Assembly: GCA_963807085.1 (NCBI GenBank)
Contig: CAWEBB010000032.1
Span: 248,001-312,000, forward strand
Direction of reading: 5' to 3'
DNA: 64,000 nt
DNA from: JACKII01 sp963807085
GTDB lineage: Bacteria; Pseudomonadota; Alphaproteobacteria; Bin95
A program made the translations under genes and the position numbers. Positions 18,177-26,996 of the stretch are shown one piece after another; the first letter of the stretch is position 1; each line of letters opens with the position of its first letter. The notes below the pieces were generated by a model. The model was not told the DNA's origin and made no database searches. It worked only from the letters and a program-made list of their open reading frames with translations.

Positions 18177-18671
18177 ATGCAAGCACGCTTTGCCTTAAAG
18201 CTGACACGGAACGGCCGGGTGATCGCCGAACGGCACACCCGCAACACCGTCATGGCTAGCGGCGCGCAGATCGTCGCCTCGCTGTTCGCGGGCAGCGGCG
18301 TGCCGGTCACGCACATGGCCGTCGGCATCAGCGACGCCACGCCGGAGGATACGAGCCTGACCGCGCTCTCCAACAGTGGCGAGGGGGCGCTGACCGGCGA
18401 GACCATCGGCCCGGTCGCCCCCGCCTCGATCCGGTTCGAAACCGACGATGTGCGCCGCCTGGTGCGCGTCTTCATGCGGGCGACCCTGCCCAACGCCGCC
18501 GCCGTCGGCACCATCCGCGAGGCCGGGCTGATCGCCCGCCGACCCGACCCGGACGGCGACACGCTCTACAACCGCGTCACCTTCGCGCCGGTGGTGAAGG
18601 CGGACGACCACGAACTGACCTTGTTCTGGGAGGTCGAATTCCCGTTCGGCGACCTCTCGTCCCTCGCTTGA
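18177..18671 (+). CDS. Small tail-fibre-associated structural protein
   Basis: A 164-residue protein, mostly beta-strand. It contains GAQIVASLFAG, MAVGISDATPEDTSLTALSN and the late motif TLYNRVTFAPVVKADDHELT. The LYNR-V-F-PV-K pattern recurs in small proteins of phage tail-fibre and collar modules, which suggests an adaptor between baseplate and fibres. The ATG at 18177 is preferred to the GTG at 18159 because CAGGGAGG lies just upstream. Function is inferred from motif and place. Confidence 0.5.
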   Translation: MQARFALKLTRNGRVIAERHTRNTVMASGAQIVASLFAGSGVPVTHMAVGISDATPEDTSLTALSNSGEGALTGETIGPVAPASIRFETDDVRRLVRVFMRATLPNAAAVGTIREAGLIARRPDPDGDTLYNRVTFAPVVKADDHELTLFWEVEFPFGDLSSLA

Positions 18672-18696
18672 ACGGCCTTTGGGAGCACGTATAGCC

Positions 18697-19650
18697 ATGG
18701 CCAGCAAAGCCTCATTCGACATCCGCCTGCAGGGTTTCCCCGCCGCCAATCGCGATACGGAGGTAACGCTCGTCAACCAAGTGACCGGCGTGCAGGTAAA
18801 GCGCAAGCCCTTCCTGGACGGTCAGCTTCTGGTGCGCGACCTGGAGCCTGGTCCTTATGAGATGGTGGTGGCGCATCCGAACCTGATTCAGCCCATCGAC
18901 CGGCGGCTCGTGCGCCTGTTCCCCCAGATCACGCCGACCCGTGTGCCGGTGATCGTGCGGCCCGAGATCTTTCGCGACACGCCGATCCGCGACATTCCGG
19001 ACGCCGACCTCTCGCCCGTGCAGCAGACCGCGGCGACGGTGAAATCGACGGTCCAGCCGCTCGGCAACAAGGCGCCGGGCGAGGTCATCCGCGCCGGCGA
19101 CTGGAACGCGCTGGCAGGCGCGGTCGCCGATCTAGCCTCGGCGGTGCTGGAGCTGACGCAGCTGGTCAGCCCAAAGGGGCACGATCACCCCGAGATTGCC
19201 GAGAAGATCGCCGAGGTGCAGGGCAATCTGCGCCGCTTCAGCGAAAGCTTCGGCAAGTCGCTGGTGGAACTGCGCCGCGACATCGAAAACCAGAACCTGC
19301 GCCGCAAGGTGGAAACGGTCCTCGACAAGGCCGGCGCGGACCAGGCCATCCGCGACCGGATGTTCGGGCGGGTGGCGGAACTGGAGGCCGGTCTGCAGCA
19401 GACGACGCCGGTCTTTACCTCCAAGCTGGCGGCCACCGGCCTGAACCTTCAGCGGGAAATCAACGATCTGGCAATTGCCAATGCCAATCCCGACGGCTTT
19501 TTGGCTGACCAGGACGTGCAAAGCCTCACGCAGACCGCCAGCTACTATGTGGATGCCGGTGGCCAGACCCAGGTGGAAGAGGAGCTTGGCACCTATATCC
19601 GCACCAGCGCGGTGGCGGGCGGCACCAAGTTCGGCTTCGCCAAGCGGTAA
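18697..19650 (+). CDS. Tail structural protein with GExIxAxxWNxL motif and coiled coil
   Basis: A 317-residue protein of three parts. The N-terminal 90 residues are a beta-domain (FDIRLQGFPAANRDTEVTLV). It is followed by the motif NKAPGEVIRAGDWNALAGAV, then a His pair (GHDHPE), then about 150 residues of charged coiled coil. The motif resembles the joint before many phage fibre shafts, where a globular base passes into a helical stalk. The next gene carries the same motif and His pair. Likely a fibre or stalk component; no enzyme domain is seen. Confidence 0.5.
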   Translation: MASKASFDIRLQGFPAANRDTEVTLVNQVTGVQVKRKPFLDGQLLVRDLEPGPYEMVVAHPNLIQPIDRRLVRLFPQITPTRVPVIVRPEIFRDTPIRDIPDADLSPVQQTAATVKSTVQPLGNKAPGEVIRAGDWNALAGAVADLASAVLELTQLVSPKGHDHPEIAEKIAEVQGNLRRFSESFGKSLVELRRDIENQNLRRKVETVLDKAGADQAIRDRMFGRVAELEAGLQQTTPVFTSKLAATGLNLQREINDLAIANANPDGFLADQDVQSLTQTASYYVDAGGQTQVEEELGTYIRTSAVAGGTKFGFAKR

Positions 19651-19662
19651 GGGAGAACGCCC

Positions 19663-21360
19663 ATGCCCACGATCGAAAATCTCGAACGGCTGGAGGGGTT
19701 GGTCAAAACTCTCACGCCGCTCGCCAACAAGCAGCGCGGCGAGTTGATCGAAGCCGGCCAATGGAACCAGTTGGTGGACGGCGTGCTGGAGGTGGCGCGG
19801 GCGAGCCTCGCCCAGCCCGTCGACGAGAGCGTGCCCCAGCACAACCACACAGACATGGTGGGCCTGGAATGGCTGACGCCCAAGCTGCGGGAACTGATCG
19901 AGGGCGGGCCGCTGGCCGATCCGTCCAAGGAAGGCGCGCTCGCCAAGCTGGAGCGCAAGGTTGACCGCCTGACGGCGCGCATGGACGGCCTCGCGGACAA
20001 GCTGGGGCGCATTCAGGCGGATCTGGCCGGCGTGCAGACCAAGGACGTGGTGCGCCAGAACGAGGTGACGCAGCTCGGCCGCAAGATCGACGGCGTGCGC
20101 GATGCCCGAGATGACGTCGCCCGCCTGCGCACCTCGCTGGACAGCATCGCGAGCGACGTGCAGACCGCCGTCGCGGCCGTCGGCAATCTGAGTGCCGACG
20201 GCCAATTGATTGACGTGGCGGCGCTGGTCGGACGGGTGGATTCGCTGGATGGCCTGCGCGAGGCGCTGACCACGCCGGACGGCAATGTGCTGTCGGCGGC
20301 GGAGTACGAGCGGCGGATCGAGGAATTGCGTGCGCAACTGGTGACGGAAGACGAACTGCGCACCTCCTTGGAGGATCTGCGGGGTGAGTTCGGCGGCTTC
20401 GATACCGGCACCATCCTGGACGAAGCTCGGCTAGCCGGTCGGGCGGAAGTCGACGCGGCGCTGGCCCGTTTCCGTACCGACAACACCGCCGCCCTGGACC
20501 AGCGCTTCGCCGCCCTGGACGCGAGCCTGGATGCGCGGGTGGCGACGGCGACAGGCGACCTGGGCACAACCATCCTCAATCAGGCCCGGCCGCAATGGGA
20601 AGGCGCCATCACGGACGGATTGAGCGGCTTGGAAGAGACCATCGGCAGCATGGAAGCCATGCGCGATACGGCTACCCGCAATGCGCTCACCCAGGAAATT
20701 TCGCGGGTCGAGGGCAGCATCGGCAACTTGGCCAGCAGGGCGGCTAGCGACGCGGTGGCAGGATCGCTGGCGGGCGTGCAGGCCGGCATTGATGCGAACG
20801 GCGCCCGCCTGTCGTCCGTCGAAGCGCAAAGCGCCCGGAACGGTACGGATATTGCCGCCAACGCCACGCGGCTGGAGACGACGCGGCGCAACCTGGCGGC
20901 GGCCGATGCTAGGCTGGAGCAGACGCTGGGCACCCGCATCGACGATCTTTCGACCGGCATCGACACGCGCATCGACGCCCGGATTCCAGCCCTGCGCAGC
21001 GGCCTGCGCGAGGATCTGAGGGGCGACCTGAATGCGCTCGGCCGCGACATCGAAACGCGTATCGGCGGCAATATCCGCGGCACGGTCGCGACCGAGGTGG
21101 GCATCACCTCCGGCCGCCTGCGCAGCGAGATCGCCGCCATGGTGGATACGGAAGTCGCGGGCGTGCGGGAGGATATCACCACGCGCATCGAGGCGGGACT
21201 GGCGACGAACGCGGCCCGGGTCTCCGGGCTGGTGACCAACGAGGTGCGGCGGGCCACCGGCGACCTGGACGGCCGGGTCGAGCGGGCGGTCAATGCCTTC
21301 ATGCCGGAGGTGGAACGGCGCATCGGCAACCAGCCGATCATCCGGCGGCCGATAGGGTAA
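19663..21360 (+). CDS. Long coiled-coil fibre or stalk protein
   Basis: A 565-residue protein, nearly all helical. The first 40 residues repeat the motif of the preceding protein (NKQRGELIEAGQWNQLVDGV), followed by a His pair (QHNHTD). The rest is a long series of charged heptads with many Asp/Arg/Ala and regular segments such as DTRIDARIPALRSGL, ending in NQPIIRRPIG. A trimeric or dimeric rod is expected. It starts 12 bases after the previous stop and so is co-translated. Possible roles are fibre shaft, spacer or internal scaffold; no receptor-binding head is visible. Confidence 0.55.
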   Translation: MPTIENLERLEGLVKTLTPLANKQRGELIEAGQWNQLVDGVLEVARASLAQPVDESVPQHNHTDMVGLEWLTPKLRELIEGGPLADPSKEGALAKLERKVDRLTARMDGLADKLGRIQADLAGVQTKDVVRQNEVTQLGRKIDGVRDARDDVARLRTSLDSIASDVQTAVAAVGNLSADGQLIDVAALVGRVDSLDGLREALTTPDGNVLSAAEYERRIEELRAQLVTEDELRTSLEDLRGEFGGFDTGTILDEARLAGRAEVDAALARFRTDNTAALDQRFAALDASLDARVATATGDLGTTILNQARPQWEGAITDGLSGLEETIGSMEAMRDTATRNALTQEISRVEGSIGNLASRAASDAVAGSLAGVQAGIDANGARLSSVEAQSARNGTDIAANATRLETTRRNLAAADARLEQTLGTRIDDLSTGIDTRIDARIPALRSGLREDLRGDLNALGRDIETRIGGNIRGTVATEVGITSGRLRSEIAAMVDTEVAGVREDITTRIEAGLATNAARVSGLVTNEVRRATGDLDGRVERAVNAFMPEVERRIGNQPIIRRPIG

Positions 21361-21363
21361 GCC

Positions 21364-22255
21364 ATGCTGGCGGCCTTTGAAACGCGGCTTGCGGCGGTGT
21401 TGGGGACGAGTTTGGCTCCGCCCTTCGCCGGCCGGGTGACCGTCGCGCCCGCCGCCGCCAACGGACCAGGCCCCTTGCTCCAACTGGCCGTCGAGGCAGT
21501 GCGGCGGGTGGAGCCGGATATGGGTGCCTTCCGCCAGGAACAGCCGCCGGGCCTGCCGACGCGCCGGCGCGTCGCGCGGCTGGAGGCCGATGTGGCGATC
21601 AACGTGACGCCGCAACCCGGCGGCGGAGGCGGTCGCCCGCAGACGCTCGCCGGGGTCGATGCGCTGCTCTATCTGCTGGACGACGCGCCGTTGCGCAGCG
21701 GCGAAGCGCTGGTGCAGGCGGGCGATCAGGGCTTTTTGCTGCAAAGCCTCCGCATTGCCGGCGCGAGCGTGCCCGACGACGCCAATCCCGCCCAGATCGA
21801 CCTGACCGCTGCCGGCTGGTTCTGGCCGGTGGGCGAGCCGGGTGCGGCGGGCATCGCCATCGGCGAGGTGCATGTGCGCCAGTTCTCGCTGCCGGTCATC
21901 TTGCAGGCGCCGCGTCTGGTGGCGGGCGCGCGGCGCGGCGAACTTGAGCCTGGCGTTCGGCCGGGCCGGCACCATGCAGGTCGAATCGGACAATGTCGCG
22001 ATGCTGCCGTTCGGTCAGGTGCTCGTCTCGATCGTCTCGGCGGATGGGTCGCCGGGGGCGGGAACGCTCGCCGGGGGTGCGGGAGGCGGCCCAACGGCGC
22101 AGTTGCTGGACGTCGCGCCGGGGCCGGCGACCTTCACCTACACTCCGCCCGGCGCGCCGGGGCTGGATATTCTGGTGGTGCAGGCGGTGCAGGCAGATGG
22201 CGCAACCGGCATGGAGATTGCCCGCTTCGATCTGCTGACGGAGCCGGGGCCATGA
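21364..22255 (+). CDS. Hypothetical tail-module protein (one single-base shift)
   Basis: The gene starts three bases after the previous stop with MLAAFETRLAAVLGTSLAPPFAGRV (shown only as a start marker). It changes frame by +1 near 21935 in a GCG-rich run. With one base removed it encodes 296 residues ending in FDLLTEPGP, and its stop overlaps the next start by four bases. The N-terminal third contains VDALLYLLDDAPLR, the last third is beta-rich (PGPATFTYTPPGAPGLDILV). No family is recognised. The operon position suggests a structural or accessory protein of the particle. Confidence 0.5.
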
Positions 22256-23787
22256 TCGTCTCCCAAAAGCTCGATCAGCAGCAGGTTCAAGAGCAGGTCC
22301 AAATTCAGCAGGCGCTGAAGCTGCTGCCGGAACGGTCGGTCGGAACCGACGGACTCGATATCGGCGTTGACTGGCGCCCGACGCTCGGCGCGAGCGATGC
22401 GGTGGTCGAGGCAGCGTGGATCGACCTTTCGCCCGTTTCGGCCAGCGATCCGGGCGACAGTGTCGCCGCCAGCCTGACGCCGGAGGGCAACGGCTTTGCC
22501 ATCATGCTGGACGGCCCGGCCCGGCCCATCCGCAGCATCCGGCTCGGCGGCCTGAAAGCCGCCGGCGTGGACCGGGAGCTGAGGAACGAGGCCGAAGTCA
22601 TCAACCTGGTCGCCGATCTGCCGGGGCCGACCTGGCGGTTGTGCGTGTCGGTCGATCAGGGCAGCGGCTTCGGGCTGGTGCAGTACGCCGTGCCCTTTAT
22701 CGGGCAGAAGGGGCAGCGCCCGGCGCTGCTGTTCGGCGCGCGCTTTGACTCTCGAGTGCTATACCTGCCGGACGTGACGGCCAGAGGGGTTCGCATCAGC
22801 CTGATGCGCGGCGACTTGCCGGAAGATTTTGCAGAGCAGGCGGCCTCGCTCTCCAGCGCATCCGTCAGGGTCGCGCCGGGGCCGGTGGACCTGGAGGTCT
22901 CCGACGCGAGCGGCCCGCTCTGGTCGGTGCCGGGCGCGTTTGCGGACGGGGCGCGCGTCGACCTGAAAAACGCGATCGGGCGAGCCCTGAGCGAAAACCC
23001 GGCGTCGGCGAGTGCCAGCATCACGCTCAAGGGCAAGACGGCGGGACGGCTGCACGCCAGCGCCATCGGCGTGCAGGGCCATCTGCTGCGCACGTTTCCG
23101 GCCAAGGTGCAGGTGTCCTTTGAAGGCGCTTGGCAGCCGCTCGCGCTCGGCGAACTGGCCGCCCGGCCGCCCGCCTCCGTCAGCACCGATATCAGCATCG
23201 TGCATGAGGGCCTGCGCCTGCACCCGTTATCCCGTGCGGTGCCGCAGGCATCCGGCGGCTTGACGGGCCGGGTGGTCGGCGCCTCGCCCGTGCTCCACCA
23301 ATTGCCGCCCCAGGCGCTGCGCGGGGAGGTGCTGCTGCGGATCGGCTTTGCGGGCTTCGCGGCCGAGGGCAGCCTGTCGCTGCGGCTGCTGGAGGGGGCG
23401 GGCGAGAAAGCCGGCGCGCCTATCCCGGATGGCTTTGCCGACGCCGACATTCAGGCGACCGAACCCGGCGGCGGCCCCCGTCTGACCTGGCTGCATCTGG
23501 CCAAGCCCTTTACCGTGGACCGGCGCTTTTCCCTCGAACTGACCGCCACCAGCCGCTTCCTCTGGGTGGAGGAGGAGGGTCAGCCCATCGTTCGTTTCGC
23601 GGTGGCGGCAGCGCCCGGCGGCCAAATCCACATCGCCGGCAAGCCGTTCGACATCACCGCCGAGCGAACCGACCTCACCGGTCAGACGCTGCCCGCAGCA
23701 CCCTTCGCCGGCGGGCCGGTCCAGGCGGAGACCGACCAGTTTTGCCGCCTGACCCTCTCCAACCTGCGGCTGAGGTATGCGCCATGA
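22252..23787 (+). CDS. Hypothetical beta-rich protein of the injection-system operon
   Basis: A 511-residue protein of unknown family. It begins with a Gln-rich helix (QQQVQEQVQIQQALKLL), followed by what look like several beta-sandwich domains with no Cys-rich, catalytic or membrane features. Overlaps of four bases at both ends (ATGA) place it firmly inside the operon, between a short hypothetical gene and the giant helical protein. Carbohydrate- or receptor-binding fibre tips often have this composition, but no motif supports that directly. Confidence 0.5.
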   Translation: MIVSQKLDQQQVQEQVQIQQALKLLPERSVGTDGLDIGVDWRPTLGASDAVVEAAWIDLSPVSASDPGDSVAASLTPEGNGFAIMLDGPARPIRSIRLGGLKAAGVDRELRNEAEVINLVADLPGPTWRLCVSVDQGSGFGLVQYAVPFIGQKGQRPALLFGARFDSRVLYLPDVTARGVRISLMRGDLPEDFAEQAASLSSASVRVAPGPVDLEVSDASGPLWSVPGAFADGARVDLKNAIGRALSENPASASASITLKGKTAGRLHASAIGVQGHLLRTFPAKVQVSFEGAWQPLALGELAARPPASVSTDISIVHEGLRLHPLSRAVPQASGGLTGRVVGASPVLHQLPPQALRGEVLLRIGFAGFAAEGSLSLRLLEGAGEKAGAPIPDGFADADIQATEPGGGPRLTWLHLAKPFTVDRRFSLELTATSRFLWVEEEGQPIVRFAVAAAPGGQIHIAGKPFDITAERTDLTGQTLPAAPFAGGPVQAETDQFCRLTLSNLRLRYAP

Positions 23788-26700
23788 GCCTGCTCGAAGA
23801 CCTGCAAGGCCTGGATGTCAGCGCGATTGCCGACGCCAAGCTCAGCGTCAGCGCCTCGCTGGAAATACCGGAGTTGCAGCAATTGCTGGGCGGCGACGGG
23901 ATTGCGGTGGCGCTAGGCCCCCTGAACGAGACGCTCTCGTCCTTGCAGGGGAGCCTCGACGATCCGGAGCAGTTGCTGGAGCCGCTGCTGCAAGGCGTGC
24001 TCAGCCTGGCCGAGCAGTTGAACCTGGACCAGGCATTGGTCGGCGCGTTGCTGGAGCAGGTGGGCGAGGGCGCCGGCATTCTGAAGTCGGTGCTGGAGGG
24101 GCTGGCGGGCGATCCGGGTGCGCTCTCTGTAGGCGGCGGTTCGGCGAGCGGCGCGTTCGCCGGCTTGACGGGCGCGTTCGGCGACTACGCCACGCGCAGC
24201 ATCGATGGACTGGGGCGGACCCGGGCCATGCTGGACCTGGCGCAATCCGGCATCCCCGGCAATCCGGCAGGCATCGCCGACGTCGGTTTGCAATTATTGC
24301 TGCCCTTCCCCAGGGACACGCTCGCCACCGTGAAAGGGCAGGTGGATGCGCTGAACGCCGGCATCGCCGCCATCCGCCTGCCGACCGCTCGAGTTGATGG
24401 CCTCAGCGCCGCCTTCGGGCGGGTGACGGCCGCGGCCCAGGCGGGAAACACGGTTGAATTGCAGGCTGAACTGAACGGCCTGGAGGCGCTGCACGCCCAA
24501 GCGGTCGGCCAGATCGGCGCCGACCTGCGCGCTGTCCAGGGGCGCATCGAGGCGCTGCAACTGCCCGCAGCATTGGCCACCATCGCCGAAGCCGGCCGGG
24601 CGCTCAAGACACCGGAAATCGGTGGCCTGGAACTGATGGAGCAGCTGCGCGAGCAACTGGCGCAGGTCGAGGGCTTCATCGATAGCATCGATCCGGCGGC
24701 CGTCAGTCCCTTCATCGACCAATTGCTGGACTATATCGAGAACGACATCGGTGGCGCCATTGAGCGCGGCATCGACGACCAGGTCCTGCGCCTGGAAAAT
24801 TGGCTGCGCGGGCTGTTGCGCGAACTGCCGCTGCAAAGCATCCGCGATCAGCTTTCGGCGGCGCTGGCGAGCGTGGTCGACGCCATCGAGGCCGCGGATA
24901 TCGACCGGGCGGCGGAGACGGTTCGCGGCGCGATCAGCCAATTGGACAACCTGCTGGCCGCCGTCGATTTGCAGGCGTTGCTGGACCAGGCGGCCCAGGC
25001 GCTGGCCGATGCCATCCGCCAGGCGCTGGATGCGCTGGAGGCGGCGCTCGCCGGCATCACCGGCGCGATCGAGGCGGTGGCGGGAGAGGCGCAGGCCATC
25101 CTGCAACAGGCAGTGGCTGGGCTTTCCAGCTTCCGCCAGGCCTTCGACCAGGTGACCGTACTGATCGAGGCCATCGACCTGGACGCCGCCACCCAGCAGG
25201 TGATCAAGGCCCAGGCGGACCTGCGCGAGAAGGCCGAGAAAATCCTGAGCGTCGCGCCGTTGCCCGAGGAATTGCGCCCGGTGGTCGATCAGATGATCGC
25301 CCAGGTTGAGGCCATCGACCTGGATGCGGTGGTGCGCGCGCCGCTGGACGAGGTAGCGCAAACCCTGCAAATTCCGCCGGATATCGCCGACACGGTCAAT
25401 GGCGGCCTGGAGCAGATCGCCGAAAAGGTCGAGAACCTGATCCCGGCACAGTTGGGCGCGGACCTGCAGGCGGAATTGGACGGGCTCATCGCCAAACTGT
25501 CCGAATTGAACGTGGGCTCGCTCTCGGACGTGATCGGCGGCACCCTGGACGAGATCGCAGGCGCCATCGATCAGGTGGACCCGGTGGCATTGGCGCAACC
25601 GGCTGCCGACGCCTTCCAGACCGCGCTGGAAGGGTTCGACCGGCTGAAGCCGAGCCTGCTGTTGCAGCCAGCCATCAATGCTTATGACAATCTGCTGGGC
25701 GAGTTGCCGATCCCGGATGCAACCGGCATGGCCTCGCGCGTAGGCGAGGTCACGTCGAACGCGGGTGAGCTTGCCTCGCAGGCCGTGCTGGCGCCGGTGC
25801 GCTCCATCGCGACGCCGCCCGGCGGCTCCGAACCAGCCGTGGCCTCGCCCCGGGATGACATGCCCGCAGGCGATCCGCCGCCCACGGTCCGGCCGGGCGA
25901 CCTGATCCGAACGGTCGCGTTCGTGCCGGAAAAGCTGCGCGAGGCCCTCGGCGCCATCGACCGGGCCGGTGCGGGCGAGGCCTTGCAGGCGATGCAGGGA
26001 CTTTGCGGCGGCTTGGCCGCGGAACTTCGGCAACTGCACGAGGCGATCCACGGGCTGGAGGCGCAAATCCTGGCCGATCTGGACCACATGGCGGCATCGG
26101 TGAGCGCCGCCCAGGCAGACGCGCAACTGTCAGTCTCGGGCGATGCGGGCTCGCTGGAAATTGTGGCCAGCGCCGGCGGCCTGCGTGAGGCGCTGGAGGG
26201 CGATATCGCGCAAATGCGGGCGCTGGTTCATCGCACGCTGACAGGCCTGGGGCGCGGCGCGGGCTCTCTGGCCGAAGTGGCGGAGTGCCTGGAGGAATGC
26301 CGCCTGGCGCAGATCGGCGACGACCTGGATGCGCTGCTGGCTTCGCTGGATCCAGAGCCGCTGGCGGCGCAACTGGATGCGATTTTCGTGGCCGTGGTGC
26401 GCCGTGCGCATGGCCTGCTGCCGACATTGGATTTGCAGTTGAGGGAAATCCAACGGCGCCTGCGGCTGATGATCGAGCGCTTCAATCCGGGCGCCCAGGC
26501 GCAAAAGCTGCTGCGGGTGCTGGTGGTGTTGAAGGAGCAATTGGACCTGCTCAATCCGCGCCGCCTGGCCGACGAGCTGGACGAGATCCACGGCGCCATC
26601 CGAACATCGCTTGCGGCCTATGATCCGGCGGTGTTCGCGGGCGATCTGCAAGGGCTGCTGAACACGGCCAAGGCAACCATCACCGGCCTGGATCCCGCGA

Positions 26701-26996
26701 CCCTGACCCCGGACCTGACGCCGGTCGAGGCGCAGATCCAGCGGGTGCCCGGGCTGCTGCCGTTGCAGGCGCTGCAGGGCATCGGCACGGAACTGGAGGC
26801 CGTCGGCGAGGAGTTGCGGGCGCTGGATGTGGACGAGATGATCGTGGCGGTCAACGGCCTCGCGCCGGAGATCGCCAACTCGGTGAGCGACGCCGTCGAG
26901 GCGATCAAGCAAGAGGTCGAGGCGCTGCTGAAGTCGATCAAATACGCCAGCAGCAACGCGTCGGCCAGCGCGTCGGTTAGCGCGAGTATCGGCTGA
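23784..26996 (+). CDS. Giant amphipathic helical protein, candidate tape measure
   Basis: A 1070-residue protein that is almost all alpha-helix: long runs of Ala/Leu/Asp/Glu/Gln in heptad-like order, few Gly or aromatic residues, and repeated phrases such as AIDLDA and VEAIDLDAV. A Pro-rich break at about residues 675-707 divides it into two halves. The C-terminus is Ser/Ala-rich. No other gene in the operon fits a tape measure protein, which sets tube length by its extended helical span, so this is the best candidate. A cargo scaffold or inner coiled-coil is the alternative. Its stop shares a base with the start of the RHS-like gene (TGATG), suggesting the two products act together. Start chosen at 23784, overlapping the previous stop. 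Confidence 0.55.
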   Translation: MSLLEDLQGLDVSAIADAKLSVSASLEIPELQQLLGGDGIAVALGPLNETLSSLQGSLDDPEQLLEPLLQGVLSLAEQLNLDQALVGALLEQVGEGAGILKSVLEGLAGDPGALSVGGGSASGAFAGLTGAFGDYATRSIDGLGRTRAMLDLAQSGIPGNPAGIADVGLQLLLPFPRDTLATVKGQVDALNAGIAAIRLPTARVDGLSAAFGRVTAAAQAGNTVELQAELNGLEALHAQAVGQIGADLRAVQGRIEALQLPAALATIAEAGRALKTPEIGGLELMEQLREQLAQVEGFIDSIDPAAVSPFIDQLLDYIENDIGGAIERGIDDQVLRLENWLRGLLRELPLQSIRDQLSAALASVVDAIEAADIDRAAETVRGAISQLDNLLAAVDLQALLDQAAQALADAIRQALDALEAALAGITGAIEAVAGEAQAILQQAVAGLSSFRQAFDQVTVLIEAIDLDAATQQVIKAQADLREKAEKILSVAPLPEELRPVVDQMIAQVEAIDLDAVVRAPLDEVAQTLQIPPDIADTVNGGLEQIAEKVENLIPAQLGADLQAELDGLIAKLSELNVGSLSDVIGGTLDEIAGAIDQVDPVALAQPAADAFQTALEGFDRLKPSLLLQPAINAYDNLLGELPIPDATGMASRVGEVTSNAGELASQAVLAPVRSIATPPGGSEPAVASPRDDMPAGDPPPTVRPGDLIRTVAFVPEKLREALGAIDRAGAGEALQAMQGLCGGLAAELRQLHEAIHGLEAQILADLDHMAASVSAAQADAQLSVSGDAGSLEIVASAGGLREALEGDIAQMRALVHRTLTGLGRGAGSLAEVAECLEECRLAQIGDDLDALLASLDPEPLAAQLDAIFVAVVRRAHGLLPTLDLQLREIQRRLRLMIERFNPGAQAQKLLRVLVVLKEQLDLLNPRRLADELDEIHGAIRTSLAAYDPAVFAGDLQGLLNTAKATITGLDPATLTPDLTPVEAQIQRVPGLLPLQALQGIGTELEAVGEELRALDVDEMIVAVNGLAPEIANSVSDAVEAIKQEVEALLKSIKYASSNASASASVSASIG

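Noticed and set aside
24294..26126. 610-codon minus-strand frame opposite the helical giant
   Set aside because: It mirrors the repetitive helical coding sequence and lacks a ribosome-binding site and motifs.
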